Source: Bacteroidia bacterium (GTDB lineage: Bacteria; Bacteroidota; Bacteroidia; Cytophagales; Cyclobacteriaceae). From it: 42,785 bases of DNA. Made by a program: the position numbers and the translations under genes. Shown here piece by piece: positions 32,494-41,383 of this stretch (the stretch's first letter is position 1; the number at the start of each line of letters is the position of its first letter). The stretch spans positions 1-42,785 of the forward strand of contig JAUIKU010000016.1 in assembly GCA_030430675.1 (NCBI GenBank), given 5' to 3'. The notes beneath the pieces were generated by a model, which saw nothing but the letters and a program-made list of their open reading frames with translations, made no database searches and was not told the DNA's origin.

Positions 32494-35367
32494 TTATTGG
32501 TCGTTCAACTCCTGTCGCAAAAATTTTGCGGTATAGCTTTCAGGGTGGTTGGCCACATCCTCGGGGCTTCCAAAACAAACCATTTTACCTCCCATCTCGC
32601 CTCCTTCAGGACCCAGATCGATAATATGGTCAACTGCTTTTATTATATCCATATTATGCTCAATGATCAATACGGTATTCCCCTTGTTTACCAGCTTATT
32701 TAATAACAATAAAAGGTTTTTCACATCCTGAAAATGAAGACCGGTGGTGGGTTCGTCCAGTACATACAGGGTCTTTCCGGTATCTCTTTTGGAAAGCTCC
32801 GAGGACAATTTGACCCGTTGGGCCTCTCCTCCCGACAAGGTGGTCGCGTGTTGCCCCAGACTGATATAACCCAATCCAACCTCGTTGAGCGTAACGATTT
32901 TTTTCAGGATTTTGGGTTGGTTTTCGAAGAATGTCACGGCCTCCTCTACGGTCATGTCCAGCACATCTGAGATGGATTTTCCCTTGAATCGGACTTCCAG
33001 GGTTTCCCGGTTGTATCTTTTTCCCTTACAGGTCTCACAAGGCACCAGTACATCGGGTAAAAAATCCATTTCTATTTGTTTCATACCACCTCCCTGACAG
33101 GTCTCACAACGACCACCTTTGACATTGAAGGAAAACCTTCCGGGTTTGTAACCCCTGATCTTTGCCTCGGGCAAATTTGTAAATAGTGCCCTGATATCGG
33201 TAAATACACCGGTGTAAGTAGCCGGGTTCGAGCGGGGTGTGCGTCCTATGGGACTTTGATCAACCTCAATTACCTTATCGAGATGCTGCACTCCATCTAT
33301 GGATTGGTAGGGCAACGGTTCCCTCTTCGACTTGTACAGTTTACTTTTTAGAATAGGAATCAGCGTATCGTGTATCAATGAGGACTTTCCACTACCTGAA
33401 ACCCCGGTAATACAAACCATTTTCCCCAACGGAACCTCCAGGTCAACCTGGCGCAGGTTATGTCCCGATGCTCCCTGTAGTTTGAGCGTAGCTCCGTTAC
33501 CCTCCCGCCGATTCCGGGGAACCGGGATCTTCCGGGTCCCGCTGAGGTACTGGGCAGTATCACTATCTTTTTGAATGAACAATTCCGGAGATCCCTGGGC
33601 CACTATGGTCCCGCCATGCCTGCCGGCACCGGGTCCTATATCCACAATATGGTCGGCACTAAGCATCATCTCCTTGTCGTGTTCCACCACCAAGACTGTG
33701 TTCCCCAGGTCCCTAAGATCTTTTAGGGCCTGGATCAACCGTTGATTATCCCGTTGATGCAGCCCGATACTGGGTTCATCCAGAATATACAAAACCCCCA
33801 CCAGCTGCGTTCCAATTTGGGTAGCCAGTCTGATCCGTTGAGATTCTCCCCCGGAAAGTGTGCGCAAAGGACGGTTTAAGTGCAGGTAACCCAGGCCAAC
33901 ATTTACCATAAAGCCCAGCCGTTTCCGCAGTTCTTTCAGGATCTCAACGGCCACTACCCTTTGCTTGCTTTCCAGGCGGTCTTCAAGGCCCCGAAGCCAG
34001 TTGTTTAACTGGTCAATATCCATTTCCGCCAGCTCAGCGATGTTCTTACCATCGATCTTGAAATGCAGGGATTCCTTCTTCAACCTGGCACCTGAGCAGT
34101 CCGGACAGTCACTCACCTGGGTAAATTCTTCTACCCATTTTCGTATTTTGTCGGAACCTGAATCCTTCTGCTTCTCCAGGAAGCTGATGATGCCTTCAAA
34201 TTTAGTATGCCACTTCTGTCCGGGATATTTCACCGAATCGACCGCAACCGGAACCGAATCGCCATGTAAAATTACCTCCAGTATTTCTTCCGGCAATTCC
34301 TTAATTGGAGTAGTAATATTAGCTCCATGCCGTTTTAGCAGAGAATTGAGTTTTTTAAATATCCAAATGTCCCGGTATTCTCCCAGTGGAGCAATACCTC
34401 CCCGGCTAATGCTCAATGATGGATCGGGGATAACTGTTTCCCTGGTGATCTTAGCAAAGGTTCCCAGCCCCCGGCAGGTGGGACAGGCACCGTATGGTGA
34501 ATTAAAGGAAAACGTGTTGGGTGCCGGCTCATCGTAGGCCAGCCCGGTGGCAGGATCCATCAGATATTTCGAGAAGTGATAAGTATTTCCCTGTTCATCA
34601 AGCGTCAGAATAACCCCTTTCCCGTGATACATGGCGGTTTTGATGGAATCTGTTAGTCTTGACTTCTCCTGAACCGCAACTTTTAGCCTGTCAATTACAA
34701 TTTCTATGTCGTGTATTTTGTAGCGGTCGACCTGCATCTTGGGGACCAGTTCCTGTACCTGGCCATCAACCCGTACCTTGGTAAATCCCTGTTTGCGAAT
34801 TTGGACGAAAAGCTCCCGGTAATGTCCTTTTCTTCCCTTTACCACCGGCGCCAGCAGGGTCAGTACCGAATTATCGAACTCACCGGCAATATGATCAACG
34901 ATCTGGCTTTCGGTTTGCCTGATCATTTTTTTCCCCGATAAATAGGAGTAGGCGGTTCCTGCACGTGCATACAACAAACGCAGGAAATCATAAACCTCGG
35001 TGGTTGTCCCCACGGTACTCCTGGGATTCCTTGAAGTAGTTTTTTGTTCAATGGATATCACCGGACTGAGGCCGTTTATCTTATCGACGTCGGGTCGCTC
35101 CATATCACCAATAAACGACCGGGCATAGGCCGAAAAGCTCTCCATGTACCTTCGCTGCCCCTCGGCGTAGATGGTATCGAAGGCCAGTGATGATTTACCA
35201 CTACCACTGATACCGGTTATCACTACCAACTGATTGCGAGGTAGCTGAACGTCGATATCCTTGAGATTGTGCTCCCGAGCCCCGAAAATCTCTATGTACT
35301 GATATCCGGTATGGTCAAATCCGTTTGAAGTGTGATCTATTGACTGTTTTTGCTGGGTAATTGACAC
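32494..35367 (-). CDS. uvrA: Excinuclease ABC subunit A
   Basis: A 957-residue ABC-type damage-recognition ATPase of nucleotide excision repair. The two Walker A motifs are GISGSGKSS (residues 52-60) and GVSGSGKSS (about 655). The two signature motifs are '[11 protein letters not shown]' and '[11 protein letters not shown]'. Zinc-binding cysteine pairs appear as 'CPTC' and 'CPDC' in the first half and 'CETCQGG ... CETCKG' in the second. Length matches UvrA (about 940-960). It functions with UvrB (not in the window) and UvrC (14257-16047). A TATCTTTG element lies close upstream at 35385-35392. Confidence 0.98.
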   Translation of the reverse strand: MSITQQKQSIDHTSNGFDHTGYQYIEIFGAREHNLKDIDVQLPRNQLVVITGISGSGKSSLAFDTIYAEGQRRYMESFSAYARSFIGDMERPDVDKINGLSPVISIEQKTTSRNPRSTVGTTTEVYDFLRLLYARAGTAYSYLSGKKMIRQTESQIVDHIAGEFDNSVLTLLAPVVKGRKGHYRELFVQIRKQGFTKVRVDGQVQELVPKMQVDRYKIHDIEIVIDRLKVAVQEKSRLTDSIKTAMYHGKGVILTLDEQGNTYHFSKYLMDPATGLAYDEPAPNTFSFNSPYGACPTCRGLGTFAKITRETVIPDPSLSISRGGIAPLGEYRDIWIFKKLNSLLKRHGANITTPIKELPEEILEVILHGDSVPVAVDSVKYPGQKWHTKFEGIISFLEKQKDSGSDKIRKWVEEFTQVSDCPDCSGARLKKESLHFKIDGKNIAELAEMDIDQLNNWLRGLEDRLESKQRVVAVEILKELRKRLGFMVNVGLGYLHLNRPLRTLSGGESQRIRLATQIGTQLVGVLYILDEPSIGLHQRDNQRLIQALKDLRDLGNTVLVVEHDKEMMLSADHIVDIGPGAGRHGGTIVAQGSPELFIQKDSDTAQYLSGTRKIPVPRNRREGNGATLKLQGASGHNLRQVDLEVPLGKMVCITGVSGSGKSSLIHDTLIPILKSKLYKSKREPLPYQSIDGVQHLDKVIEVDQSPIGRTPRSNPATYTGVFTDIRALFTNLPEAKIRGYKPGRFSFNVKGGRCETCQGGGMKQIEMDFLPDVLVPCETCKGKRYNRETLEVRFKGKSISDVLDMTVEEAVTFFENQPKILKKIVTLNEVGLGYISLGQHATTLSGGEAQRVKLSSELSKRDTGKTLYVLDEPTTGLHFQDVKNLLLLLNKLVNKGNTVLIIEHNMDIIKAVDHIIDLGPEGGEMGGKMVCFGSPEDVANHPESYTAKFLRQELNDQ

Positions 35368-35384
35368 GCGCTGAAATTAAACCA

Positions 35385-35392
35385 CAAAGATA
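35385..35392 (-). promoter_or_regulatory. Candidate -7 element for uvrA
   Basis: The minus strand reads TATCTTTG, an exact TAnnTTTG match ending 18 nt before the uvrA start. This implies a very short leader of about 10 nt. There is no TTG at the -33 position. Confidence 0.4.
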
Positions 35393-35416
35393 CCAATTTA
35401 GGAAGGAATGAAGGGT

Positions 35417-35441
35417 AGTTGGCAATAGGCAGTTGGCAGTT
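35417..35441. repeat. Heptamer-type direct repeat (AGTTGGC/AATAGGC)
   Basis: In the gap between the transglycosylase and uvrA, agttggca, ataggc and agttggcagtt follow one another as imperfect 7-mers. I recall similar GGCAGTTGGCA strings scattered in Bacteroidota intergenic DNA. Nothing here shows a function. Confidence 0.5.
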
Positions 35442-35460
35442 ATTTGCTTAAGCGCCGGAT

Positions 35461-36465
35461 TTAGTCGGTTGTCACGCTTGAGTGTACAGAAGAAATTGGT
35501 GTTGAAACGGCCTTAGCGGAAGGGATCAGGGCAGATTTCGGAATGGAGATGGTATACTCTTTGCCATTTCTCACGGTAAGGGATTTTCTGCGAAGCCATG
35601 GGTTGTGCTTTTTCAAAATCTTGTAGTTGATCCCCTGGTCCTGAGCGAATTGCACCAGATCATCGATTGATTGGGCAACCTGAATTTCCCTGAGTTCCTC
35701 CTGTTGGTAAAGATGTTCCTTGGGAATATCGAAACCGTATTTTTCAGGATTGGTTATTAATTCCTTGGCAGCCAGCACCCGGAATATATACCTGCTGGTT
35801 TCTTCATTCAACAAGAGATCGAAGTAAGAATCGACTCGCTGCTCTTCCAGGCGATCGCTTAAACCTTTTATACCCATATTATAGGAAGCAGCGGCCAGGG
35901 TCCAGCTGCCAAATTTGTTGTATGCCTGTTTGAGGTACCCGCAGGCGGCCCGGGTAGATTTTAGCGGATGGTATCTTTCATCTACTTCGCGGGTTACTTC
36001 CAGCCCCAGCTCCCTGGCTGTTGGTTTGAGAAACTGCCAGAACCCCACTGCTTCAGCAGGGGATACAACATTCAACAAACCGCTCTCAATCACTGCCAGG
36101 TATTTCAAATCGTCGGGAACCCCTTCCTCTGCCAAAATTTGTTCGATTTGGGGTAACCAGCGATTTGATCTCTTATATATGAAAATAGAATTATTATGCC
36201 AGTAGGTGTTTATGTGCAATTCCCGGTCCAAACGCTCCTGTACATCCTGAATATTCAGGGGTACCGGCTCTCCCGCAAAACTCAGGCTGTCTGGCACCTC
36301 CACGGATACCGTCTTACTGCGCACCGTCCTGATAGTGGTGGGCATTTCGGGAACTGCCTTTATTGATACAGGGTCGTCCTGTTCCGGAAGTTTTCTCAGG
36401 TAAAACAACACCAGAACCAATATCAGGGAGGTAATCGACAATATGAGAGGAGCTTGCTTAAGCAT
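35461..36465 (-). CDS. Lytic transglycosylase domain-containing protein
   Basis: A 334-residue periplasmic muramidase-type enzyme (SLT/Slt70 fold). An N-terminal membrane or signal-anchor helix (about 5-23) precedes the catalytic domain, with the acid glutamate E127 in 'YLAVIESGL'. The conserved 'GFWQFLKPTAREL' (141-153) and 'AAASYNMGIKGL' motifs are in place. The C-terminus (about 265-320) contains a LysM-like segment ('VQFAQDQGINYKILKKHNPW') for peptidoglycan binding. Its ATG overlaps the stop of the LOG gene (TAATG), so translation is coupled. It is probably last in a three-gene operon. Confidence 0.92.
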   Translation of the reverse strand: MLKQAPLILSITSLILVLVLFYLRKLPEQDDPVSIKAVPEMPTTIRTVRSKTVSVEVPDSLSFAGEPVPLNIQDVQERLDRELHINTYWHNNSIFIYKRSNRWLPQIEQILAEEGVPDDLKYLAVIESGLLNVVSPAEAVGFWQFLKPTARELGLEVTREVDERYHPLKSTRAACGYLKQAYNKFGSWTLAAASYNMGIKGLSDRLEEQRVDSYFDLLLNEETSRYIFRVLAAKELITNPEKYGFDIPKEHLYQQEELREIQVAQSIDDLVQFAQDQGINYKILKKHNPWLRRKSLTVRNGKEYTISIPKSALIPSAKAVSTPISSVHSSVTTD

Positions 36466-37229
36466 TAGAAATTTGGAGTAAGCAGGTATTTTGAATAGAA
36501 ATCATCCATGATCTTAACTGCCTCAGTGGGTGTTTCTACCAGTTTAAAAAGATCCAGGTCCTCCGGGTTGATGGTTTTGTAATTCTCCAGCAGCGTTTTC
36601 TTGATCCAGTCTAACAGTCCCTGCCAATATTCACCCCCTACCAGTACAATGGGAAACTGCCCGATTTTCTTGGTCTGTATCAATGTTAAGGCCTCAAAAA
36701 GTTCATCCAAAGTACCAAATCCACCGGGCATTACCACAAAACCCTGGGAATACTTTACAAACATCACTTTTCTAACAAAGAAATAGTCAAAGTCTATCAG
36801 CTTGTCCGGATCGATGTATATGTTGGCACCCTGTTCAAAGGGAAGGTCGATATTTAGTCCCACAGATTTTCCACTTTCACCCTTAGCTCCTTTGTTGGCC
36901 GCTTCCATAATGCCAGGTCCGCCACCGGTAATCACCCCATAGCCATGTCTTACCAGCTTGGCGGCAATCTCCTCCGCCATATGATAATAAGTCTGGTCCG
37001 GCGAGGTTCTGGCTGACCCAAAGATCGATACACACGGTCCTATTTTGGCCAGTTTCTCAAAACCATCTACAAATTCCGACATCACCTTAAAGATTACCCA
37101 GGAATCGGAGCTCTTGATTTCATTCCAGTCCCGGTCTTTGAATGCCTTTCTTATGCGATTCTCATTTTCAATGAGTTGGAAATCCTCTTTTGCTTTATCT
37201 GCCTCCGTCTTTAACCTCTTTTGTCCCAT
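36465..37229 (-). CDS. LOG family protein (TIGR00730, cytosolic nucleotide hydrolase type)
   Basis: A 254-residue Rossmann-like protein. The family motif PGGFGTLDE (residues 168-176) and 'GVITGGGPGIMEAANKGA' (98-115) are complete. LOG proteins cleave ribose-5-phosphate from nucleoside monophosphates, and in plants release active cytokinins. In bacteria some members are nucleotide 5'-monophosphate nucleosidases. An N-terminal extension of about 60 residues precedes the domain, as in many Bacteroidota members. It lies 21 nt after the TIGR01777 gene and overlaps the transglycosylase gene by one base. Confidence 0.93.
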   Translation of the reverse strand: MGQKRLKTEADKAKEDFQLIENENRIRKAFKDRDWNEIKSSDSWVIFKVMSEFVDGFEKLAKIGPCVSIFGSARTSPDQTYYHMAEEIAAKLVRHGYGVITGGGPGIMEAANKGAKGESGKSVGLNIDLPFEQGANIYIDPDKLIDFDYFFVRKVMFVKYSQGFVVMPGGFGTLDELFEALTLIQTKKIGQFPIVLVGGEYWQGLLDWIKKTLLENYKTINPEDLDLFKLVETPTEAVKIMDDFYSKYLLTPNF

Positions 37230-37250
37230 CTTTTCTTTTTAAATTAATTC

Positions 37251-38159
37251 TTACTTGAGAATGTCCTGCAACGCGGTAGTGAGCTCCGGATAACGAAATT
37301 GATAGCCACTTGACGCTATTTTGCGGGATGATACCCGGTTACCTCCCGTGACTACCTGGGCCATCTCTCCCATCGCCAGCTTCAGGGCAAGCTCAGGCAC
37401 CGGGGGTAGCCAAATAGACTTATTCAAAACCTGTGCCAAAGTCCGGGTGAAGGTTTCGTTAGTTTGCGGATTTGGGGCCACCGCATTGTAGACTCCCGAT
37501 AATGATTGATTCTCAATGGCCATTAAAATCATCCGGCACAGGTCATCAATATGTATCCAGCTCATATACTGCTTACCGGAACCCAGAACTGCGCCCACAT
37601 TCATTCTGACAGGCTTGGCCATTTTGGGCAAAGCACCACCATTTTCGCTTAACACTATTCCTGTTCTTAAGGTCACCAGACGCAACTTTAATTCATTCAA
37701 CCGTTCGATCTCCTTTTCCCACTGGCTGGTCACTTCCGCCAGGAATCCCTCACCAACGGCGGACGATTCATCCAGCCAGCTATCACCGGTATCCATTCCA
37801 TAAATACCTATGGCCGATGCCGCAACTACAGTTTCACAAATACCCTCTGCTTTTGCCAGTTTTGTATAGAGCAACCTGGTAGACTGTACCCGACTCTGCA
37901 AAATGATCTCCTTACGGGAGTCGGTCCACCTCTGGTCTGCAATACCCGCACCTGCCAGGTGTACAACAATATTAGCTGATTCCAGGGCATCATTCTCAAC
38001 AAATCCCTCCCTAATATTCCAAATGTAGGATTTGACATCTTTTTTGGAAGTTCTGCTTCTACCCAGATGCGACACCTGGTAGCCCTTATCCAGCAATAAT
38101 GCTGTCAGGGCGGTGCCCACCAGACCAGACCCTCCGGTAATAAGTATGTTTAAAGGCAT
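37251..38159 (-). CDS. TIGR01777 family NAD(P)-dependent epimerase/oxidoreductase
   Basis: A 302-residue extended short-chain dehydrogenase/reductase-fold protein related to YfcH. The nucleotide-binding motif is ITGGSGLVGTALTALLL (residues 7-23), 'VVHLAGAGIADQRW' follows (about 65-78), and the C-terminal domain carries 'YNAVAPNPQTNETFTRTLA' and 'VSSRKIASSGYQFRYP', characteristic of TIGR01777. The substrate is unknown; relatives link to cell division or nucleotide-sugar chemistry without firm proof. First gene of the operon with LOG and the transglycosylase; no clear promoter element is visible in the short upstream gap. Confidence 0.92.
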   Translation of the reverse strand: MPLNILITGGSGLVGTALTALLLDKGYQVSHLGRSRTSKKDVKSYIWNIREGFVENDALESANIVVHLAGAGIADQRWTDSRKEIILQSRVQSTRLLYTKLAKAEGICETVVAASAIGIYGMDTGDSWLDESSAVGEGFLAEVTSQWEKEIERLNELKLRLVTLRTGIVLSENGGALPKMAKPVRMNVGAVLGSGKQYMSWIHIDDLCRMILMAIENQSLSGVYNAVAPNPQTNETFTRTLAQVLNKSIWLPPVPELALKLAMGEMAQVVTGGNRVSSRKIASSGYQFRYPELTTALQDILK

Positions 38160-38220
38160 GCCTGTAATTTACGGAATTGCTGTAAAAGTTGTCTTTAACC
38201 ACCTGCGTTGCATTGGGCAA

Positions 38221-38252
38221 AAAAAAGCCAGCTCCCTTTTGGAAGCTGGCTC
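38221..38252 (-). terminator. Intrinsic terminator after the TonB receptor gene
   Basis: The minus strand folds agccagct with agctggct (38227-38234 and 38245-38252), continued by two more GC pairs after a mismatch, and ends in a run of seven T. It lies about 20-50 nt past the receptor stop codon. Confidence 0.85.
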
Positions 38253-38270
38253 TTCTTTGAAACGATTAAT

Positions 38271-41240
38271 TTATAAGGCGTATGATAAGCTAAATGTGAA
38301 TGAACGTCCAATCCGGTAGTTCTCGTAATTGAAAACACCTCGGTCATCATCAAACTCCTTCTTGAAAGTCATATCCAGCAGATTAATGGCTTTGAAGCCT
38401 AAACTCCAATGCTCAGTTAATGCTTTATTAGAAACAAAGTTCAAAGAAGGACGAGGCTTTTCGAAAACATCAGGATCCAGAGCCCCGGTTACAAATGCCA
38501 AACGCTCTCCAAATATGTTAAAGGAGACATTGTTTTCCCATTGGAGCTCTTGACTGTTATGACTTAACCTGAAATTTAAAATGTATGGCGACTGCCCTTG
38601 AAAGGTCCGGGTGTCTTCGATATTTGGTCTGTTAGCCGACTCCAGCGCATCCAGTTCTCTCTGGTCTTTATCCACTTCGGAGAATATATACGAGACATTC
38701 ATTCCGAATTGAAAGTTCTCCAAAGAAGGGCTAATAAAGTCCAGCGTTTTTCTAATTTCCGCTTCTACCCCCATTACAATGGCCTGATCCACATTTGCAG
38801 GCTGTATTTCTGGAGTAGACGCTTTAGGTGTCAACAACCAAATGATCGGGTCCTGGAAATTCTTATAGTAAGCGCTTAGGGCAAATAACTCTCCGGGCCG
38901 GGGATAGACCTCATAGCGCAAATCGTAATTCTGAATAAGCGTTCGCTTAAGATCTTTATTACCCAGTACTGTGGGCTCATTGGGAGTTCCGAAACTGGCA
39001 AAAGGAGAAATCTCCCTCATATTGGGTCTCGCCAACGTTTGGCTGAAAGCAGCCCTTAGGTTAGAATGTTCAGATAGTTCATAAATGAAATTTACTGATG
39101 GCAGAATATCGGTTTCGTCAATACTTCCATTCCTGCTTTCCAAAACAGGATTCCCTTGTTCATCTACTTTACCGAAAAACCTTTTGGTAGTATCTGCACT
39201 TATGGTAGTTAATTCAGTCTTTTCTATTCTAACACCGGCAACAGCCTTCAACTTTTCGGTTAACTTATATACTCCCATAAGGTATCCCGCGGTAATAATT
39301 TCATCGCCGGTATAACTATTACCCAGCACAGTCTGGTCCGAATAATACTGTCCTATGCCAAACTCTGTTCGGCCATTGGATTCATTAATTCCCGGACCCC
39401 CCACTACTCCGTAATTGGACAAGGAAAAATAGGCTGGTAAATTCCCTGCAGCTTCGGTAAATGAAACTACATTATCATTCAAACCCGGCTGCAGCGGAAT
39501 CGGCTCTCTAAATAGGCCCAACTGAGATTCATTAAACGTCCGTTGTTTATCTGAGTAAGCAAATCCTGCCTTTATCACATTCTCCGGATTTTGTGTAATT
39601 GGCAAGGTGATATCAAGCTGAAAATTCAATTGCTCATCTTCCAGGTCCCTGTAAAAATGTGAGGGCAATCTTCCCACTTCGGATTTATTCATCACATAGT
39701 CACCGTTATCTCCCACCACATATCCGAATTGTCGCAGATCCGGCTCATCCTGGGTCAGATTCATGTACCCGGCTACCCAGTCAACTTTTAAACCTCGTGC
39801 ACCCTCAAATACATGTTTACCTAGAAGCTGTGTACTAAACAGGCCTCTCTCCTGGAAGTGCACCGCCTGAGTTTCGTAGAAAGGTGAGGCGGTATTTCTC
39901 CAAAAACCATTGGAAATTAAGGCTTTGGAAGCACCTGAATGATTATATAAGGAGTTTAAACTAAGCTCATGATGAGGAGAAAGCTGTAAAGACAAGCCAA
40001 GAAGGGCACCAATCTGGGCTTCATCTGTGCTTTCTACTGCGGCCAGTGATTGTTCGTTGATCAGGCTAGTTGAACCGCCGTCAGAATAGATACCGGTAGT
40101 CTTATTATCGAGATGTAGAAAGCTACGGGAGTAATTTAAACCCAGGTTGAATCCCAGTGGCTTATCTCCCAATGAATATCTGTTACCTATTGCCAACTCA
40201 AGTCCATGATCCAAACTGGCATCCCCAACATTCGGCAGGAACCCATTGCTCAGCGACCGGGCCGATTCGTGGATGATTTGCCTGTCCTGGTTGTTTTCAG
40301 GAATCCTGGCTCTTCGTGCGGTAGATTCGGCCGCCCCACCCTGCAGAAACTCTTCATATTGGTTGAAAACTTCCGGCTTCTCTCGAATCCCACCGTCAAA
40401 CCCTGTCATCTCGTTATTGGCCGCCGGATCCAGTAAGAAGTCATCCGCGAAACTGGATTGGGTATTGTAGGTTGCAGAAACCTTTGCTCTAAAATAAAAT
40501 TCATCCGGGATCGACTTTGAGGTAATGTTCACCTTCCCACCGGTAAAGTTACCGGGCTGGTCCGGAGTAAAGGTTTTTAATGTGGTAATATTCTCAATCA
40601 TGTCAGATGGTATCAGATCCATACTGGTACTGTTCCGGTATGGATCCGCACTGGGGATGGTAACATTATTCATTTGGGTAATGGAATATCGATCACCAAG
40701 ACCTCTCATTACCATATATTTACCCCCCTCTATAGAGGCACCGGTCACCTGACGCATGGATTCTGCCGCATTCGATACTCCCAGTTTCCTGATTTCAGAT
40801 GAAGAAATTCCATCCTGAACGGCAAATGCTTTCTTTTGAATTTGCAGTAAAACCACGTCGTTATCCTTGATCGCCTCTGCGGTGACAACTATCTCTTCCA
40901 GTACTGCTTCGGACCCTAATGTCACATTGATGGTAGTGGTTTCTCCCTCATTAACCACTACACCTTCAATTATCTGCTTGGTATAACTTACATATTGTAC
41001 CACCAACGTGTAGGTCCCAGGTTCCAATTCCAGTAAGTAATCCCCATAAAGGTCGGCCACCGCACCTCTGGTAGTGCCATCTACCTGCACTGCAGCTCCA
41101 ATTAATTCTTCTCCTGTTTCCTGGTCTACAACTTTACCGGAAATTTTGCCTGTCTGAGCCCAGGCGGGGAAGCTGGTTACTATTAATAATATTAGTAGTA
41201 GGTGTCTCATATTCTTTAGTTTAGATCCTGCAAAGATCAT
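38271..41240 (-). CDS. TonB-dependent receptor with carboxypeptidase-regulatory-like N-terminal domain
   Basis: Up to 989 residues. After a signal peptide ('MRHLLLILLIVTSFPAWAQ', ATG at 41210, preferred over 41240) comes a carboxypeptidase-like beta-sandwich domain ('GKISGKVVDQETGEELIGA'), a plug domain ('AESMRQVTGASIEGGKYMVMRG' in part, 'MIENITTLKTFTPDQPGNFTGG') and a long 22-strand barrel ending 'SFTFSLSYAL'. Such receptors import siderophores, glycans or peptides using TonB-ExbBD energy; the substrate cannot be inferred here. No SusD-type partner follows: the neighbour upstream is a beta-helix protein. A terminator lies on each side, so it is probably a single gene. Confidence 0.93.
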   Translation of the reverse strand: MIFAGSKLKNMRHLLLILLIVTSFPAWAQTGKISGKVVDQETGEELIGAAVQVDGTTRGAVADLYGDYLLELEPGTYTLVVQYVSYTKQIIEGVVVNEGETTTINVTLGSEAVLEEIVVTAEAIKDNDVVLLQIQKKAFAVQDGISSSEIRKLGVSNAAESMRQVTGASIEGGKYMVMRGLGDRYSITQMNNVTIPSADPYRNSTSMDLIPSDMIENITTLKTFTPDQPGNFTGGKVNITSKSIPDEFYFRAKVSATYNTQSSFADDFLLDPAANNEMTGFDGGIREKPEVFNQYEEFLQGGAAESTARRARIPENNQDRQIIHESARSLSNGFLPNVGDASLDHGLELAIGNRYSLGDKPLGFNLGLNYSRSFLHLDNKTTGIYSDGGSTSLINEQSLAAVESTDEAQIGALLGLSLQLSPHHELSLNSLYNHSGASKALISNGFWRNTASPFYETQAVHFQERGLFSTQLLGKHVFEGARGLKVDWVAGYMNLTQDEPDLRQFGYVVGDNGDYVMNKSEVGRLPSHFYRDLEDEQLNFQLDITLPITQNPENVIKAGFAYSDKQRTFNESQLGLFREPIPLQPGLNDNVVSFTEAAGNLPAYFSLSNYGVVGGPGINESNGRTEFGIGQYYSDQTVLGNSYTGDEIITAGYLMGVYKLTEKLKAVAGVRIEKTELTTISADTTKRFFGKVDEQGNPVLESRNGSIDETDILPSVNFIYELSEHSNLRAAFSQTLARPNMREISPFASFGTPNEPTVLGNKDLKRTLIQNYDLRYEVYPRPGELFALSAYYKNFQDPIIWLLTPKASTPEIQPANVDQAIVMGVEAEIRKTLDFISPSLENFQFGMNVSYIFSEVDKDQRELDALESANRPNIEDTRTFQGQSPYILNFRLSHNSQELQWENNVSFNIFGERLAFVTGALDPDVFEKPRPSLNFVSNKALTEHWSLGFKAINLLDMTFKKEFDDDRGVFNYENYRIGRSFTFSLSYAL

Positions 41241-41308
41241 ACTTTAGCATTATCTCTCTGATAACTAATAGTTAATAAATTGTTAACTCATGGCGAGGCA
41301 TGGAGAGA

Positions 41309-41338
41309 AAAAAGGAAGCCAGTTACGACTTCCTTTTT
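41309..41338. terminator. Intrinsic terminator between the beta-helix gene and the TonB receptor gene
   Basis: A 10-bp stem (aaaaaggaag at 41309-41318, cttccttttt at 41329-41338) has a 10-nt loop and T-rich flanks on both strands. It ends the upstream beta-helix gene, so the receptor needs its own promoter. Confidence 0.8.
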
Positions 41339-41383
41339 CGTTTTGTTTATATCAACCTGCTAAGGTATCAAGCTATATTGCAC

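Noticed and set aside
33965-34537. A 190-residue plus-strand open frame inside uvrA
   Set aside because: It is antisense to intact, motif-bearing uvrA sequence, is Ser-rich as expected of a shadow frame, and has no family resemblance.
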